The notes: a model not told the origin generated them from the sequence alone. A stretch of DNA of 64,000 bases from Sanguinoderma infundibulare (GCA_032821775.1 JAVLRN010000009.1:2108001-2172000), one strand, 5' to 3'; shown: positions 45,136 through 57,232, counted from the stretch's first letter. A program made the numbers and translations.

Positions 45136-46949
45136 CCCATGCCGCCGGTTCGGGCACACCAACTGATGCTTGCCGGCTCTGGTGCCAGATCAGAGCGGCG
45201 TGCGCTCACCTTTTCTGTTGCCGTTGACCGCTGCTGCCGCGGCGCTCAGCGCACAGCTATACTTTCCATCGACGTCGCAGTAGTGCGATCGCATGGTCAT
45301 CCCTCACACTGGCTACATCCCGTATGAAGCACCTCGCGTCTGCGTCGGCTTCCCCACACTCCTTCCGCCATTCCCATCCTGTTCTATCGTGTATTCTTCC
45401 CTACAGGGCCGCCGCCTATACCCGCATCGCAGGCGACCTGCTTCCATCTTCCAGGCATTTCGGCACAACAAAGCACGCGCTCTGGATATTCGCCGTTGTT
45501 CTCATTACATCCTTCACACGGCATCGCGCATAGGTCGCAATCCCCCCCTACATACTGTACGTGTATCGATACGGCCCACTATTATTCATAGGGTGGATGG
45601 ATCGTGTCCCTGCTATTACCCCCACCCACAACACCACCCGCCACCACTCCGCCGTGGCAAGCATCGGCACACGCACGCACACATCGATGTGCGTAATGCA
45701 CTCGTATCCCGTCACACGCGTACGTCAACTCACCTTACCAATCCCCGTCTTCGCACTTCGCTGACGTGACCGTACTTTATTTGCCACACACCCTCTTTTC
45801 TTCTCCATCGCGCGAACGCTCGACGTTCGGCACCCACGTTCACCGCCTCCACCTTCGCACACCGTAGTCCCTCAAAAGCTGTCCATACCGCATCTATTTA
45901 TTCGTATACCCTCGTTTGTCACTCTTTGGTCCTCTAGGTGTTGTCTCTCTCCCTCTACCGCGCACGATGTCCCACACGACGAATATAGCAATGAAGTTTT
46001 CTCTCTCTTTTTTTTCGTCGCGTCTGCGCAGTGCGTTCAAGACATCACCGCACCGGAAAGCGTATCTGCGAATCTGAGTGATGCCATCAGCGAGCCTCAG
46101 GCCTAGAGCCTCGAGATGCGTACCGGTGGCTAACCCCAAAACCCAAAATCCAACTCGAGCTCGAACGAACCCGAGTTCCCGGCTTCTCGTCGCGTCCGGC
46201 GGGGTCCCTGGGTGGGCACCGTGACCGCTTGCGATGTCCCGTTCGGCACGCGCCAGCCCACCGCTGCGCGGATGTAAGCGTACTATATTAAATGGCGCGC
46301 TGGGGGGGGGGCCGGTCACAGGCCAGAGAACCTGAGCGGGTTCGGACGCCGTGCCTGAGCGTATGGCGTCGAGGGGGGCCGGCGACCGTCAGCTGGAGCG
46401 ACAGCCCCGTCGACAGAACCCACATAACGCTCTCCCGGCGAGCTCGGGCCCCGCGCTGCCAATATTCGGATTGGCTGCACGGCCCTGGAGGAGGCTTGGA
46501 AGCGGACTCGAGACGGGGATCCGCGAACCACCCCCTTGCCGCACCGCCGCCGCGGCCTCGAGCTCGCAGAGCCCAGCCCCGTGGACGCGTGCCAGTGCGT
46601 GCAGCGATACGTTCTCGCCGTCGAAGCTCAGATCTCGGAGCGGCGGGGATATTCTTGTCATTGCCTATCGTCACTGCGCCGTTACTTATATAGCGTGCGT
46701 TACTCGGTTTCTCGTATGCCTCTCTCCTCTCGCCTCTCCCTTCTCTTGCGCTAGCTTCTTCTTCCTTAGGATCTTTGTCGCCCTCTCCCGCCCTCGCTCG
46801 CTCGCTCGCGCGACGGCGGTTCAACTTCTACATACAATAGATAATCACGTCCTCGCGGACCCTATACAGCAGCACAGCACACTCTCTACACACACCGCGC
46901 GCGTTGCAGCCAAGAAGCGCATTCGCATTATTATTTATTCGCCCCTCGA
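45136..46949. other. long 3' intergenic region between convergent genes
   Basis: About 1.8 kb, rich in C/T tracts with a G-run at about 46302-46310. Frames are abundant because of base composition, but none shows conserved texture. It contains the 3' ends of two convergent genes. Confidence 0.4.
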
Positions 46950-49900
46950 TCACAGCCCCCCGCTCCCCGCCTCGAGCTCCTTCGTCTCCTCGTCCTCCCA
47001 CGGGCTGAACTTTGGCTTGCGCACCCGCGGCAGGCTCTGTAGCCACGACAGGCTCGGCCCCAAGAGCGACGTTCTCCCGTTCCCGTTCCCGATCCCAAAA
47101 CCCGCGTCCTTGCGGCCCCCGACCCCGACCCCGACCCCCGGCGGACCAAGGAGACCGGGCAGCGGCGCGGCCGCCGAGGTGGCGACGGCGTGCGAGTGCG
47201 ACGGGGACGAGGGCAGGCTGAGGCTCGGGAGGGACGACACGGACACGGACGAGGCCGTGACCTCGGAGAGCGTCGGGAGCCGCTCGAGGCTCGTGTTCGT
47301 CGACCCGCCCAGCGCGCGCTGGAGCGCCTCGCGCTCGGCCGGCGACGGTGCGAACGCGCGCATGGAGATGGACGAGAACAGGTGGTTGTTGCCGTTGCCG
47401 TTGACGCCGTGGCCGTCCTGCTCCGGCGCGAGCATCCCCGTCGCGGGGATGTTTAGGGACGACGAGGACGACGAGGACGCGTGCATGGACATGCCCATGC
47501 CCGCGAGGGCGTCGAACGCGTGCGCGTGCGAATGGGGTTGCGAGGGGAAGCGCGGGGGGACGGTGCGCCTGGTGAGCGAGAACGCCTTCGCCTCGGGGTT
47601 CAGGCCCCTGCGGTCCTTGCCGCCTGCGTCTTGCTGTGAGGACCACCGGCGGTGCACGGGAACGGTTTTGTCTTGCATCTCGTTTTCTGCGAGGCCGGCC
47701 GGCGGGAGCGGCGGGTCCGAGATCGTGCGGTTCGACGGGAGGGCCATGCGCTGGCGGTCCATGAGCTCGGCCGTGAGGCGGCGACGGGCAGGTAGCGGGC
47801 GGACCTCGAACGGGTCCTCCTTGTCTACGCCATCGAACGCAGGGCATGTCAACGACGACGGCGAGGCCGTGTACATGCTCATCCCCGTGCCGGGGCTCTC
47901 GACGGGCGGCGGGCGAGGGAAAGCGGCATTCTTGCGCCAATCCCGGGGGAGTGCCGCGTCATCCTCGGACTGGAACGAGCGCGAAAGGCCGAAGTCGAAG
48001 CCGCCCGCGCCGTCCAGGGAGTGAATGAGGCTGCTTGGGATGAACGACGACGGTGAGATGCTGACTGCCGAATTAGGAGGATCCGCCGACGACGGGGGGT
48101 CTTGGTCGGTGCTGTCGTCGCTATCGCCGAAAGGTGAGAAGCGAGTGGACGTCGAGTGTATGGAAATGTTGCTGGGTAGGTCGCCGGTGAAGAGCGGAAA
48201 GCCGTGAGGACGCAAGAGGACTTGACCGTGGGGATCGGGCTCCGGGAGGACGCGGTTTGAGGGCTCGCGTAGGTTCGAGATGCTCGTGAGAGACAGACGG
48301 GCAGGACGAGGGGACACCGAGGGTTCCCTGGCATCGCTGCTCCCAGAGCCCGAAGAGACCGATGCGGGGGCTTGGATCGGATGGGGAAACTCTTCCTGAC
48401 GATCAAGGACTTCGCCGCTGTGGTGGGTGAACGAGTCCTGAGAAGTGTCCTGGAACTGGCTCTGGTCCACATAGGTAGACCAGCCAGGAATGGTGATGAT
48501 ATCCTCGTTGACTGTAGGGACACCGGTGAGGGGGCAGAACGACCGGTCCTGCCTCTTGATTTCAGCCTGCTCCTTCGCTCGCCTCAGGCGCTCCTCCTCC
48601 TGCACGATCCTCTCCTCCAACTCCTTCGCACGCGTGTTAAGCGCAGCAACGACCTCCTCCGCAACCTTGATCTCCTTCCGCTTCCTCTCCAAAGTCTCTT
48701 GCGCCTCCTGCTCCTTCACATTCCCCTCCTCCTTACAGCTCACCACTGCCAGCTCGTCGTCCCGCATGCGGTTTCTCAGCGCGCCTATCTCCTTCCCAAG
48801 CTTCTCGATGCGTGCCGCTGCGTTATCGCGCGCGCTCTCTGCGGCGCGCAGACGCTTCTCGGCGTCGCGCTTGGTGCTTTCCGCGGAGCGTTTCGAGTCC
48901 TCGAGGGTCTTGGTGCGCGTCTTGAGCTCCGTCCGCGCGGCGTCCTCCTCGCGCTTGTGCTCCCGCTGCGCCTCGAGTTCGCTCTGGATGGCGGAGTGCG
49001 CCTCGGCCGAGCTCGCGTGGAAGTTAGCGAGCTGGGTCTTGAGCTCGCGCACGGCAGCCTTGGACTGCGAGATCTGGCGCAGGACCTCGGCGATAATCGG
49101 CGACGAATCCCAGAGCGATGTTGACGACGACGAATACGTCACCACCGGCGGTCGCAGTTCAGGCGTTACGGGGGCGCTCGTCTGGGAGACGACTGGTCCG
49201 TGTCGGGGTTGGGGGGTTCCGTTCGTCTTTGGAGGAGTGGAGGCGGGAACCCTGGGGGCGTGGAGAGGCAGTGATGCTGACTTTGGCAGTGGGGGAGGGG
49301 TGGTACTGCGAGGGACATTACCGGTTGAGGATCGCTGCAAGGATCTGTCGGCCGCCCTCAGCTTGCTGGGAGCCTCGGTTGGCAGACGTGACGAAGTGGG
49401 AAGGGGCAGGCCTAGCGTACGATCTCGTCTCGATGTTTGTAGTTATTTAAACGAGAGGGACTCACCGTCAAAGACCTCAAGAACGTCTAGTGCTTTGATA
49501 TCCAAGAGACCAGACCCGCACCTTTCCGTGTCCTTTCTGCTTTCAAGCATCTCATGCCACCAACTCTGTACAACGCCGCCCCTCCACCAGGTTCCAAACA
49601 GGCCGATGTACCAGACGTCGAAGACAGACGACGAAAGATCTTCTGTCTGAACGGCGTGACCCGTGCGCTGGTTACCGTAGCGGCTCGGGGGATAGACTGC
49701 AGCTATCGAGAGGATGCCGAGGTTCTGGAAGACATGTTTGGGAGTGCGAAGAGAGATGGAAGCTCGACTGACGAAGTGGAAGGGCGACTGTGGGTCGAAG
49801 TTACTTGCCGGTTTCCGTGCGCTCGGTGGGGACCTGCGGGAAAGAGTGAAGTGTGGGTTGGAGTGGTCTGAATGCGAGCTGTCGTCCTGAGAGCCCTGGA

Positions 49901-50505
49901 GCTGGCGGATGTGCTCCTTTATGTGAAGCTCGGTGAGGTATGTTCGGAAGGAAGCCTCGGAAGGATTCGTGAGATATGCTGATGGTCGGACAAGCCAAGC
50001 GACGGGCAAGATTTCGCCATGTGAGCATCGTTGCAGCGGATGCAATGATGCAAACACGTTTCGAGATTGCAGAGACGATAAGTGAGGGAGTCGCAAGGGC
50101 AGAGCGGACGGTTACGCACCCAAAACCAAGACGATTATGACAAAAACGACAGCGAAGAAAATAGATCGGAGATCGACCTTTGAGAAGACACGGCCTAAAG
50201 CATGCGTGGAGTGACCAGCGAGGAGGATGGCACCCAGACCGCCGAGAGCCATTACGAAGATGGGGAAGAGAGGAAGAGCCCCCTCTGGGCTGGGCGACGA
50301 GGGCTTATAAGTGGCGGTGTGGGGAGGCGTTGGAGATGGGGTGATGTGCTTAGTGGACAGTGTTGCAAGGGGACAGCCCGCGAGCGTCCCCGACGAGAGC
50401 AAGGAGGTGGGGGACGAGCACGATAGCGAAGATGACCGTCCGGTCTGAGGAGGCGGAGGCGGTGGCTCGGGCGAGTCTCTGTCTGAAAATCCGATCCGCG
50501 TCCAT
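46950..50505 (-). CDS. large protein with N-terminal membrane helices and central coiled coil
   Basis: Best model: exons 50359-50505, 50120-50282, 49466-49978 and 46950-49411, 1094 residues. The N-terminus has three hydrophobic helices (RTVIFAIVLVPHLLAL, LFPIFVMALGGLGAILLAG, RSIFFAVVFVIIVLVL). A conserved-looking domain follows: YLTNPSEASFRTYLTELHI, FHFVSRASISLRTPKHVFQN, SSVFDVWYIGLFGTWWRGGV and LLDIKALDVLEVFDG. A coiled coil of about 170 residues (ARIEKLGKEIGALRNRM region) and a long Ser/Pro-rich tail end in LSWLQSLPRVRKPKFSPWED. The first intron (50283-50358) uses a weak GTCCAC donor, so the first exon is less certain. I do not recognise the family. Confidence 0.72.
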
Positions 50506-52748
50506 CCCGGCGCCTACTACCAGTCATCTGACTCGGAAGCGCCTTCCCATGCTTTCCAATCCTCGTTCTCCTCACTCGGGCTCTACTCAACACCCGCCCC
50601 CATCAGCGACCTGTCTGCCACTCTCGGCGGCGAGCCCATCGATGCACACCGCTATCGCACACATCGCACATGATCGTCCAGCTGCAGCCTCTCGGATGAC
50701 CGCACTACGCCCTCCCGTCGGCCAGCTGAGCTCCCAAGGCGTGCGCGCATCGCACGGCCACGCTGCACATCGATCTTCGCCGCTCTGCTCACCTGAGGCG
50801 ATCGCGGCTCTCACTCGTCTTCCGGAGCACCTCGCGGTCCATCCTTTTTTCCGCGTGTGTCTCTAGATGTTGTGCGTATTCCCTCAGTTGCTCCCGCTCC
50901 ACCCCTCGATTCCCGACCAATCCTCTTTCGTTACCCTTCCAGGCGGTTGAGAACGTCTCAGTCGAAGACGGCTGCGGCTCATGTGCTCGTCTGCTTTCGC
51001 ATCGAGACCATCTTTCACCGAATTTCATCTGCGAAGACCGTCGTCGGTGATCTGCATCTCTTCGTCGGACTTCCGGTCCTGTCGATGAGATTCAGGCGTG
51101 CATGATGCCATCTCTTGCGATGTGCGATCTCCGAGGACTGAGATCCCATGACGCCTTTCAATTCAGCCAAAGCAAACCATGCTAATGCGTGCATTGTCGT
51201 TTTTCGTTACCAGCATTACAGCCCCTTGTGGAAACGCGGATCCGGCGTCGGAATATCATTAGGTGCGTTGAAACAACTTAGATTCGTCCAGATGACGACA
51301 GAAGACCAGTTTCGACCCTTTCCACAATATTATGTGGAGATTGGTTTCAGCTGACCCCTTACAAATGCTCGAAGAACGTTGTACTATCGACTGTTTCGTT
51401 CTCCTTCTCATGCCCCTCGTCTGCCCGAAAGAAATACATAACGTATTGACGCACGGCTTCTTCCGTCGGTTAAACTCACAAAAGGCACAAAGGTGAACGC
51501 CGCCGCTTTCGATACCCAGCTCGTTCCGGACATGGCTGGGCTAAGCCTCAAGGATCGGCTAAAGCAACGACAGCCACATCTGTCTGTACTTACCTCCGCC
51601 CAACTTGCTCAGAACCCCTCGTGCACGGCACACGTTGACATTGATCGGCCTCACATTCCAAACCGCGTGCCCGCAGTTACCCTTCCGGCCGTAACTGAGT
51701 AACTGTCTCGTCTGTTGCAGAGTAACCATCAGGTAACCATCCAGGCAAGAAATCGAGTCAAACTGCGGGAATGTCTTATGCGTGTCCTGACCGTAGTTCA
51801 AAGCTATACGCAATCGCACCTTCGTCAGAAGGGCATCTCACCCAAGAGCTCATCGCAAGGTCGTCTATTCGGAACCATCGTGGCGCTGTCGAACAAACTC
51901 ATCCCCCACCCTCATGCTTGAACCCCGCTGTCTCGTCAATCGCGCAGTTGTACTCCATGTTCTGTACATGACCCAGAACCGTGATACTACAACGAACATG
52001 TCAGTCGTCCGCTTCAGACAGAATATAGTGGTCTGCATACCTCGTCCAGGCGACTTTGAACTGCCTCAATATCAGATCCGGCACCAACGGAGGCGGCGAC
52101 ACGACCAGGACCATAGGACGGAGACCGGTGCGCCAGCGTTCAACGCCTGTACGAGTAGGCAACCATCCGGCCTCCTGCACCGTCTTGCTGCGCACAGGCT
52201 ATTACCTCCCCTCAAATTAGGGAAAACCGTCCGTAAAGGACGAAAAACTCGGACACGTCGAACAACCGCACGCGGTGGCAAAACCAGACAGTGTCGTCCC
52301 AGCCCCACACGCGGCGGCAAAACCGGACAGTGTCGTCCCAGCCCCGTTCCGCGACATGTATCTGGAATACACATCCACGCCTTGGCAGTCGTGGCGTTGT
52401 TCGATAGACAGGCGGGTGAGATGCGGCCACGCCCAACCAATATCGGCGTTGCCCTCGCTCGACATGTCGCACAGGGAAGCCCAAGCTCAATGATAAACTT
52501 CAGCGCTCTGAACACCCGTCGATCCCGCATCTCCGGTGAACGAGGATGAACGGGGTGTGATGCTAATAATGTGCAGGTGGTACAGTGTATTAGATCTAGT
52601 GTATAAGCGAGGTATGGTGTGTATGCGAAAGCAGAGTGGTGCGGTTGCGGGTGTGGGTGGATGCGCGCGACAGCCGAGACAAGACAGCGATCAGAAGAAA
52701 CACGTACGAGCCTGGCCCAGTAGAGGAGACGGTTGTGCCAGGACGATG
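50506..52748. other. gene-poor interval with a short tandem repeat
   Basis: About 2.2 kb. It holds the presumed promoter of the membrane/coiled-coil gene and two copies of a 39-bp repeat near 52270-52345. Frames of up to 200 codons exist but have biased composition and no conserved pattern. Confidence 0.4.
52270..52345. repeat. 39-bp tandem repeat, two copies
   Basis: ACGCGGTGGCAAAACCAGAC followed by AGTGTCGTCCCAGCCCC (52270-52306) recurs from 52309 to 52345 with two substitutions. Confidence 0.85.
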
Positions 52749-53414
52749 CTATGATGAAGGGGGCGGGGGAGGCGGATTTGACGACGGGGCTTCTGGAGGG
52801 GGTGGTGGTGGGTTCTCCTCGGCAAGTGCAGCCTTGAGCTCTGCGTCCAGCCGCTCCCTCGCACGGACGACCTTCGACTGGAGGTAGTGCGAGTATGCGG
52901 GGAGGGGAGTCTTGGAGGATTTTGGCACGGGCTTTTCGGGCGGTGGGGGTGGTGAGTTCTGCTTGAACAAGTGCTCGTAGCTCTGCGCGTGCCGCATCGC
53001 GTGAGCAGGGATGTACGGGGGTTCGGCGAAGCGTGGACGACGCGACACACCTGCAGGATCCGCTCTGCCGAGTCCTCCTTCTTCACGTTCAGAATCAACC
53101 GCGCCTCGTCGAGCGTCATACGGTGTTCCCTCGTCAGCACGTCCGTTGCCGAGCCAGAGTTCGCGTTCCCGACGCCTGCGACGTCACCACCCGCTCCGCC
53201 TGCTGGCCGGTACTTTGCATCTGGAGGCCCATGTCAGGACCATCCCCATTTTCTCTCAACGCAACTATCGCATGAACAGAAGACACGCACTTGCTACAGC
53301 CTGCTTCCCGGCAGCGTAGAACGCCTTTCCGAAGATTTTCGCGCCAGCAATGGCGATCTGCACAATGACCCTTGGCGAAGACTGCCCAGATGCGTCGTAA
53401 TTCCCTCGTTGCAT
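52749..53414 (-). CDS. PAM16: PAM16/TIM16, mitochondrial import motor subunit
   Basis: Exons 53291-53414, 53051-53220 and 52749-52982 give 175 residues. The N-terminal helix VIVQIAIAGAKIFGKAFYAA, then AVANAKYRPAGG, the degenerate J domain VLTREHRMTLDEARLILNVK and SYEHLFKQNSP are diagnostic for Tim16. The C-terminus SHYLQSKVVRARERLDAEL is also conserved, followed by a Pro-rich end. Pam16 pairs with Pam18 at the TIM23 channel and regulates mtHsp70. HRM replaces HPD of active J proteins, as in all Tim16. It is divergent from RPA43 with 284 bases between the start codons, so a shared promoter is likely. Confidence 0.95.
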
Positions 53415-53698
53415 ACTGCAAAAGACGACAGACGCACCATGACCCCAAACTCAGCCCCCGACGAAGGTGACAGCACTAGAGACCGACTGTGAGAGAGGTG
53501 CCGACGACGTTCGGCACAGGATGCGCATCCCCACCGTCAGACGCCCGTTCCCGATCGCGCGCTTCCCTAAAATTGCAACTTGGAAGTTCCACCTGCTCAG
53601 TGGCCCTCGGAAACCCTGGGCTCTCGCCACCTTCGCTGCTTCTTGCGATTTGGAACGCTCTCTTTCGCACTTTCTTGAGTCTTCTTGCTGTCGAAACA

Positions 53699-54997
53699 AT
53701 GCCTCAAGCTGTAGAAGCCCACAAGACGAAGAAGAGGAAGCACGCCGCTGCGATAGAGGAGGCAGGTGCGGGGGAGCCCTCGACGAAGCGGCCCAAGAAG
53801 GAAAAGGACAACGGCAAGGACGCGAAGAGGCACAGAAAGGTGAAGCAGGACAAGGGCAAGGGGCGCGCGACGGACGACGCGTTCCGGATCGTGCGCGCGT
53901 CGTTGACCGTCTCCGTGCCCCCAACGTTCGCGACGGACCTCCGCGGAGGCGTGGAGGAGCTTCTGGACTCGATGCTCATGAGGTACGTTCATCTCTGTTA
54001 TGTGTATGCATCTGCGGAGAAGTGATCGGGAAGCCCGCGCTTTGCGTGACACGGTTGCAGGTATATTCCCGCGTTGCAGGGCGTAGTCCTGGCGCACGAC
54101 CGGCTGGAGTTCCTGGACAAGGTCGCGACCGTCAAGGCGGACTGTCCGTTTGCGAACTGCCGTGTCGCGTTTGACGCGACGGTGTGGAGCCCGCAAGTTG
54201 GCATGAAGCTATGTGAGTATACTTGATGAAAATCCCTCCAAAATCCTGTCTGATACGAACTCTCTATTACAGCGGGCAAAATCAACCTCTGTTCCCCGGA
54301 CCATATATCCCTCCTCGTTCATCGGACATTCAACGTCTCCATACCCCGACATCATATCATCACCGACAACTACGAATTCGAGTACGGCCCCGCGGAGAAC
54401 GACCCGGAGTTCGGCGCAGGACAGGAAGAGAAAGCCGAAGAGGGCGCGACGGAGGATGTCGACAGCGGTGGACGATGGATACACAAAATCACCGGGACCA
54501 AGATTGGAGACGCAGACGGCTACCTGGAATTCACAGTCGTCGGGTACGCACTCTCGCCATCCACGCCACTCCACACCTCACGAAACTGACACTCGACCTG
54601 CCCTTCCTGCAGGCTGACAATCGCGAACCAGATGCTCTCATTAGTAGGCTCCATACAGCCCGACCCGTTCTCGCCCGAACACGTCCCCAAAGCACCGCTC
54701 ACGACCGTCCCGACGACCGCCCGGAACGCCGCGGCGTCCCAGCCGCCCTCTGCGCCCCTGAGCGAGCGCGAGGTGGACGCGATGATCGAGGACGACGCGG
54801 ACAGCGACATGGACCCGTTCGAGAAGCTGGGCAAGATGGGGGACGACGTGGAGCGGCGGGCGAGGGAGGCGCAGGAGGCGGAGGCTAAGGCGCAGAAGGA
54901 GAAGAAACGGAAGCGGCGGGAGAGTAAGTCGCAGGAGGGCGCGGCACGGGACGTGGCGTTGGATGAGAAGAAGAGCAGGAAGAAAAGGAAAAGTTAG
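53699..54997 (+). CDS. RPA43: RNA polymerase I subunit RPA43
   Basis: Exons 53699-53982, 54061-54212, 54273-54543 and 54613-54997 give 363 residues. A Lys-rich N-terminus leads into FRIVRASLTVSVPPTFA and GVVLAHDRLEFLDKVA (the Rpb7-like tip domain). VGMKLSGKINLCSPDHISLL and FNVSIPRHHI (the OB-fold) come next, with WIHKITGTKIGD and LEFTVVGLT closing it. The C-terminus is strongly basic. Rpa43 with Rpa14 forms the stalk of RNA polymerase I and binds Rrn3. The last three exons fit well; start is the first ATG after a T/C-rich leader. Confidence 0.92.
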
Positions 54998-55198
54998 CTG
55001 GTACATATACCATGCCTCATATCGTTCTACTTTGTTTTTTGTTTGCCACAACAGCCCTCTGCCCACTGCCCGCATTCACACATTGTCCGCGGTATCTGCA
55101 CAACCTTGTCGCTTTCTTTGACGTCTTGGCTGCCGTGCTCTTGGACGATGCAATACAGAACGTTGACTGACCAGCCCCTCTCTTGCGCGCACACACAG

Positions 55199-55786
55199 AT
55201 GGCGAGGGGACGATCACGACCAAGGAGCTCGGGACCGTCATGCGCTCGCTCGGCCAGAACCCGACCGAAGCCGAGCTCCAGGACATGATCAACGAGGTCG
55301 ACGCGGACGGCAATGGCACGATCGACTTCCCTGAGTTCCTCACCATGATGGCCTGCAAGTTGCGCAACACGGACTCGGAGGAGATCAAGGTGGCGTTCAA
55401 GGTCTTCGACAAGGACGGAAACGGCTACATCTCCGTCGCGGAGCTCCGGCATGTCATGACCAGCCTCAGTGCGTCCCCCCCCCTCCACCCATTCTCGTTC
55501 TCTCTCTTTCCGAGATGTGGTGGACGGCGGGTTGGTTGTGACTGTAACTGGGGCGCATAGGCGAGAAGCTCTCGGACCACGAGGTCGACGAGATGATTCC
55601 TGAAGCTGATGTCGATGGGGACGGCCGGATCGACTACGAGGGTGAGTCTCCGTTGATCTGTCCAACTCGGCAACAGGGGGCTGATTGGCCGTCGTGCAGA
55701 GTTCGTGAAGGTATGGAGCACACCCCGGCGTCGTGTCATTTCTTTGTGTTTGACTGTCGTCGTTGCAGATGATACTCTCGGAGTAA
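55199..55786 (+). pseudogene. calmodulin-like gene lacking its first exon(s)
   Basis: Exons 55199-55468, 55561-55641, 55700-55710 and 55769-55786 encode calmodulin from the first EF-hand loop to the stop: [76 protein letters not shown] and a C-terminal MILSE. A start and the first ~20 residues with the entering helix are missing. Only 200 bases separate this from the RPA43 stop, and they contain no such exon. It also deviates at normally fixed sites: one Glu is missing from the central-linker SEEEI, MIREAD is MIPEAD, and MARKM is MACKL. Introns are retained, so it is a DNA-level copy. It could be a pseudogene, or its 5' end lost in assembly. Confidence 0.7.
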
Positions 55787-56153
55787 AGAAAGAAGGTGCC
55801 CGCTGTATTTTTCCATCGTGTGGCCATTTGTATGGTATCTATACGAACCACATAATCAATTTCCCCGTGCTCGCTTGAGGGCCAAAGCGAATATAAAGGA
55901 TCATCGGTCATCCTACGGGGCCCAAGCCTGCCATAGTCGCAAGATCCAGGAGGGTGACAAAGGGCTCCGAGCTCCGTACGCATTGCTAGGAAGCTCCATA
56001 CAATCGACATCCGGTACGAGCTACGCCGGCCGCTGCACCTGACGAGCGTATATAAGGCCTCCTTGCGACTGCAACAGCCATCCTATTCCTTCCTCTCTGT
56101 GTTCTTACCGCATACCAGCTTGTCGACCTACCTTCTGCATCTTTCTCTACACA
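55787..56153. other. intergenic region with TATA-like box upstream of the duplicated gene
   Basis: The gene at 56154 is preceded by GTATATAAGG at about 56047 and a C/T-rich leader (56080-56140), a plausible core promoter. Confidence 0.5.
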
Positions 56154-56986
56154 ATGTCCTCGAATGCGAACGACATCAAGGCTGAGGCCACGCCTACCTT
56201 CGGCATCCTGCCTCACCCCGCCGTATGTCCCATCCTCGACGTGTGTTTGTAGTGCGCGTTTTGACATGTTGTGGTTTCCATAGAAGACGAACGACCCCAA
56301 CGATCTCCAGCCCGCTCAGCCCGGAGGTGGCTTGAAGAGCAGCGGGCCCGAGTTTGGCGAGTTCCACGCGCGGGGCCCGTTCATCCCGGCTCCGCACATC
56401 TTGAGCAACCTTCCCCCGCCTCTGGTAAGCGTCGAGGTGGTTGGTTGGCGTCTGTGCGTTGTATGCTGACCAGAGGTGTAGAGCAGGGAGGAGTTGCGGG
56501 CGCGTCAGGAGGAGCTTAACAAGGCTGAGGCCCAGCCTAACGGCGGCTCTGCGGAAGCAGACCAGCAGCCAACCTTCGGCAGCCTACCCCACCCCGCGGT
56601 ACGTTCCATACTCGACGGTTGCCTGTAGCGCGCGTTTTTTGACGTGGCAACTTGTTCTGCAGAAGACAAACGACCCGAGCGATCTCCAGACCGCTCAGCC
56701 CGGAGGTGGCTTGAAGAGCAGCAGGCCCGAGCTTGGCGCGTTCCACGCGCGGGGCCCGTTCATCCCGGCTCCGCACATCTTGAGCAAACTTCCCCCGCCT
56801 CTGGTAAGCGTCGAGGTCGTTGGTTGACGTATACGCCTTGTATGCTGACCGAACGTGTAGAGCAGGGAGGAGTTGCAGGCGCGTCAGGAGGAGTTGAATA
56901 TGGGGTCTAAGGTAGAGTCTACAACGGGACTTGCAAGTGGGACGCCTAATAGGCCTAGGCGTCGCGCACTTTCAAGTGTGCCATAG
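56154..56986 (+). CDS. small repeat protein with internal tandem duplication
   Basis: Exons 56154-56222, 56284-56424, 56482-56598, 56663-56803 and 56861-56986 give 197 residues, all introns phase 0. Two near-identical halves follow each other: PTFGILPHPA, KTNDPNDLQPAQPGGGLKSS, FHARGPFIPAPHILSNLPPP and LSREELRARQEELN, then the same again with few changes (PTFGSLPHPA, KTNDPSDLQTAQPGGGLKSS and so on). The DNA period is 379 bp and includes introns. The LSREELxARQEELN ending resembles small hydrophilic basidiomycete proteins of unknown function. No signal peptide or domain seen. Confidence 0.85.
56200..56980 (+). repeat. 379-bp intragenic tandem duplication
   Basis: Exon 2 (56284) and exon 4 (56663), and exon 3 (56482) and exon 5 (56861), start exactly 379 bases apart. 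Intron sequences between them are also recognisably related, for example around CTCGACG and TAAGCGTCGAGGT-TTGGTTG. Confidence 0.85.
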
Positions 56987-57232
56987 ACGCCGAGTAACAT
57001 AACCACTACCAAGCGGCAAACAGCGCACTACGGCATAATGAGAACAGACGCCCACTATACCACAACGGCTTTGTATTCAACCCCCGTCAAATTTTTGAAA
57101 AAAAAAAGCACAAGCTGTTGTGAGTCCTAGCAACGACTCACAATCATCAGACTTGGATTCTATGTCATACACTTCGCAATACATGAATCCACTAGGAGAG
57201 TAGAGCCCGGATGTACTTAAGTAGGACATGCC

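Noticed and set aside
46351..48024. 557-codon plus-strand frame opposite the coiled-coil gene
   Set aside because: It mirrors the minus-strand gene, is Arg/Ser/Pro-rich without conserved pattern, and arises from high GC content.
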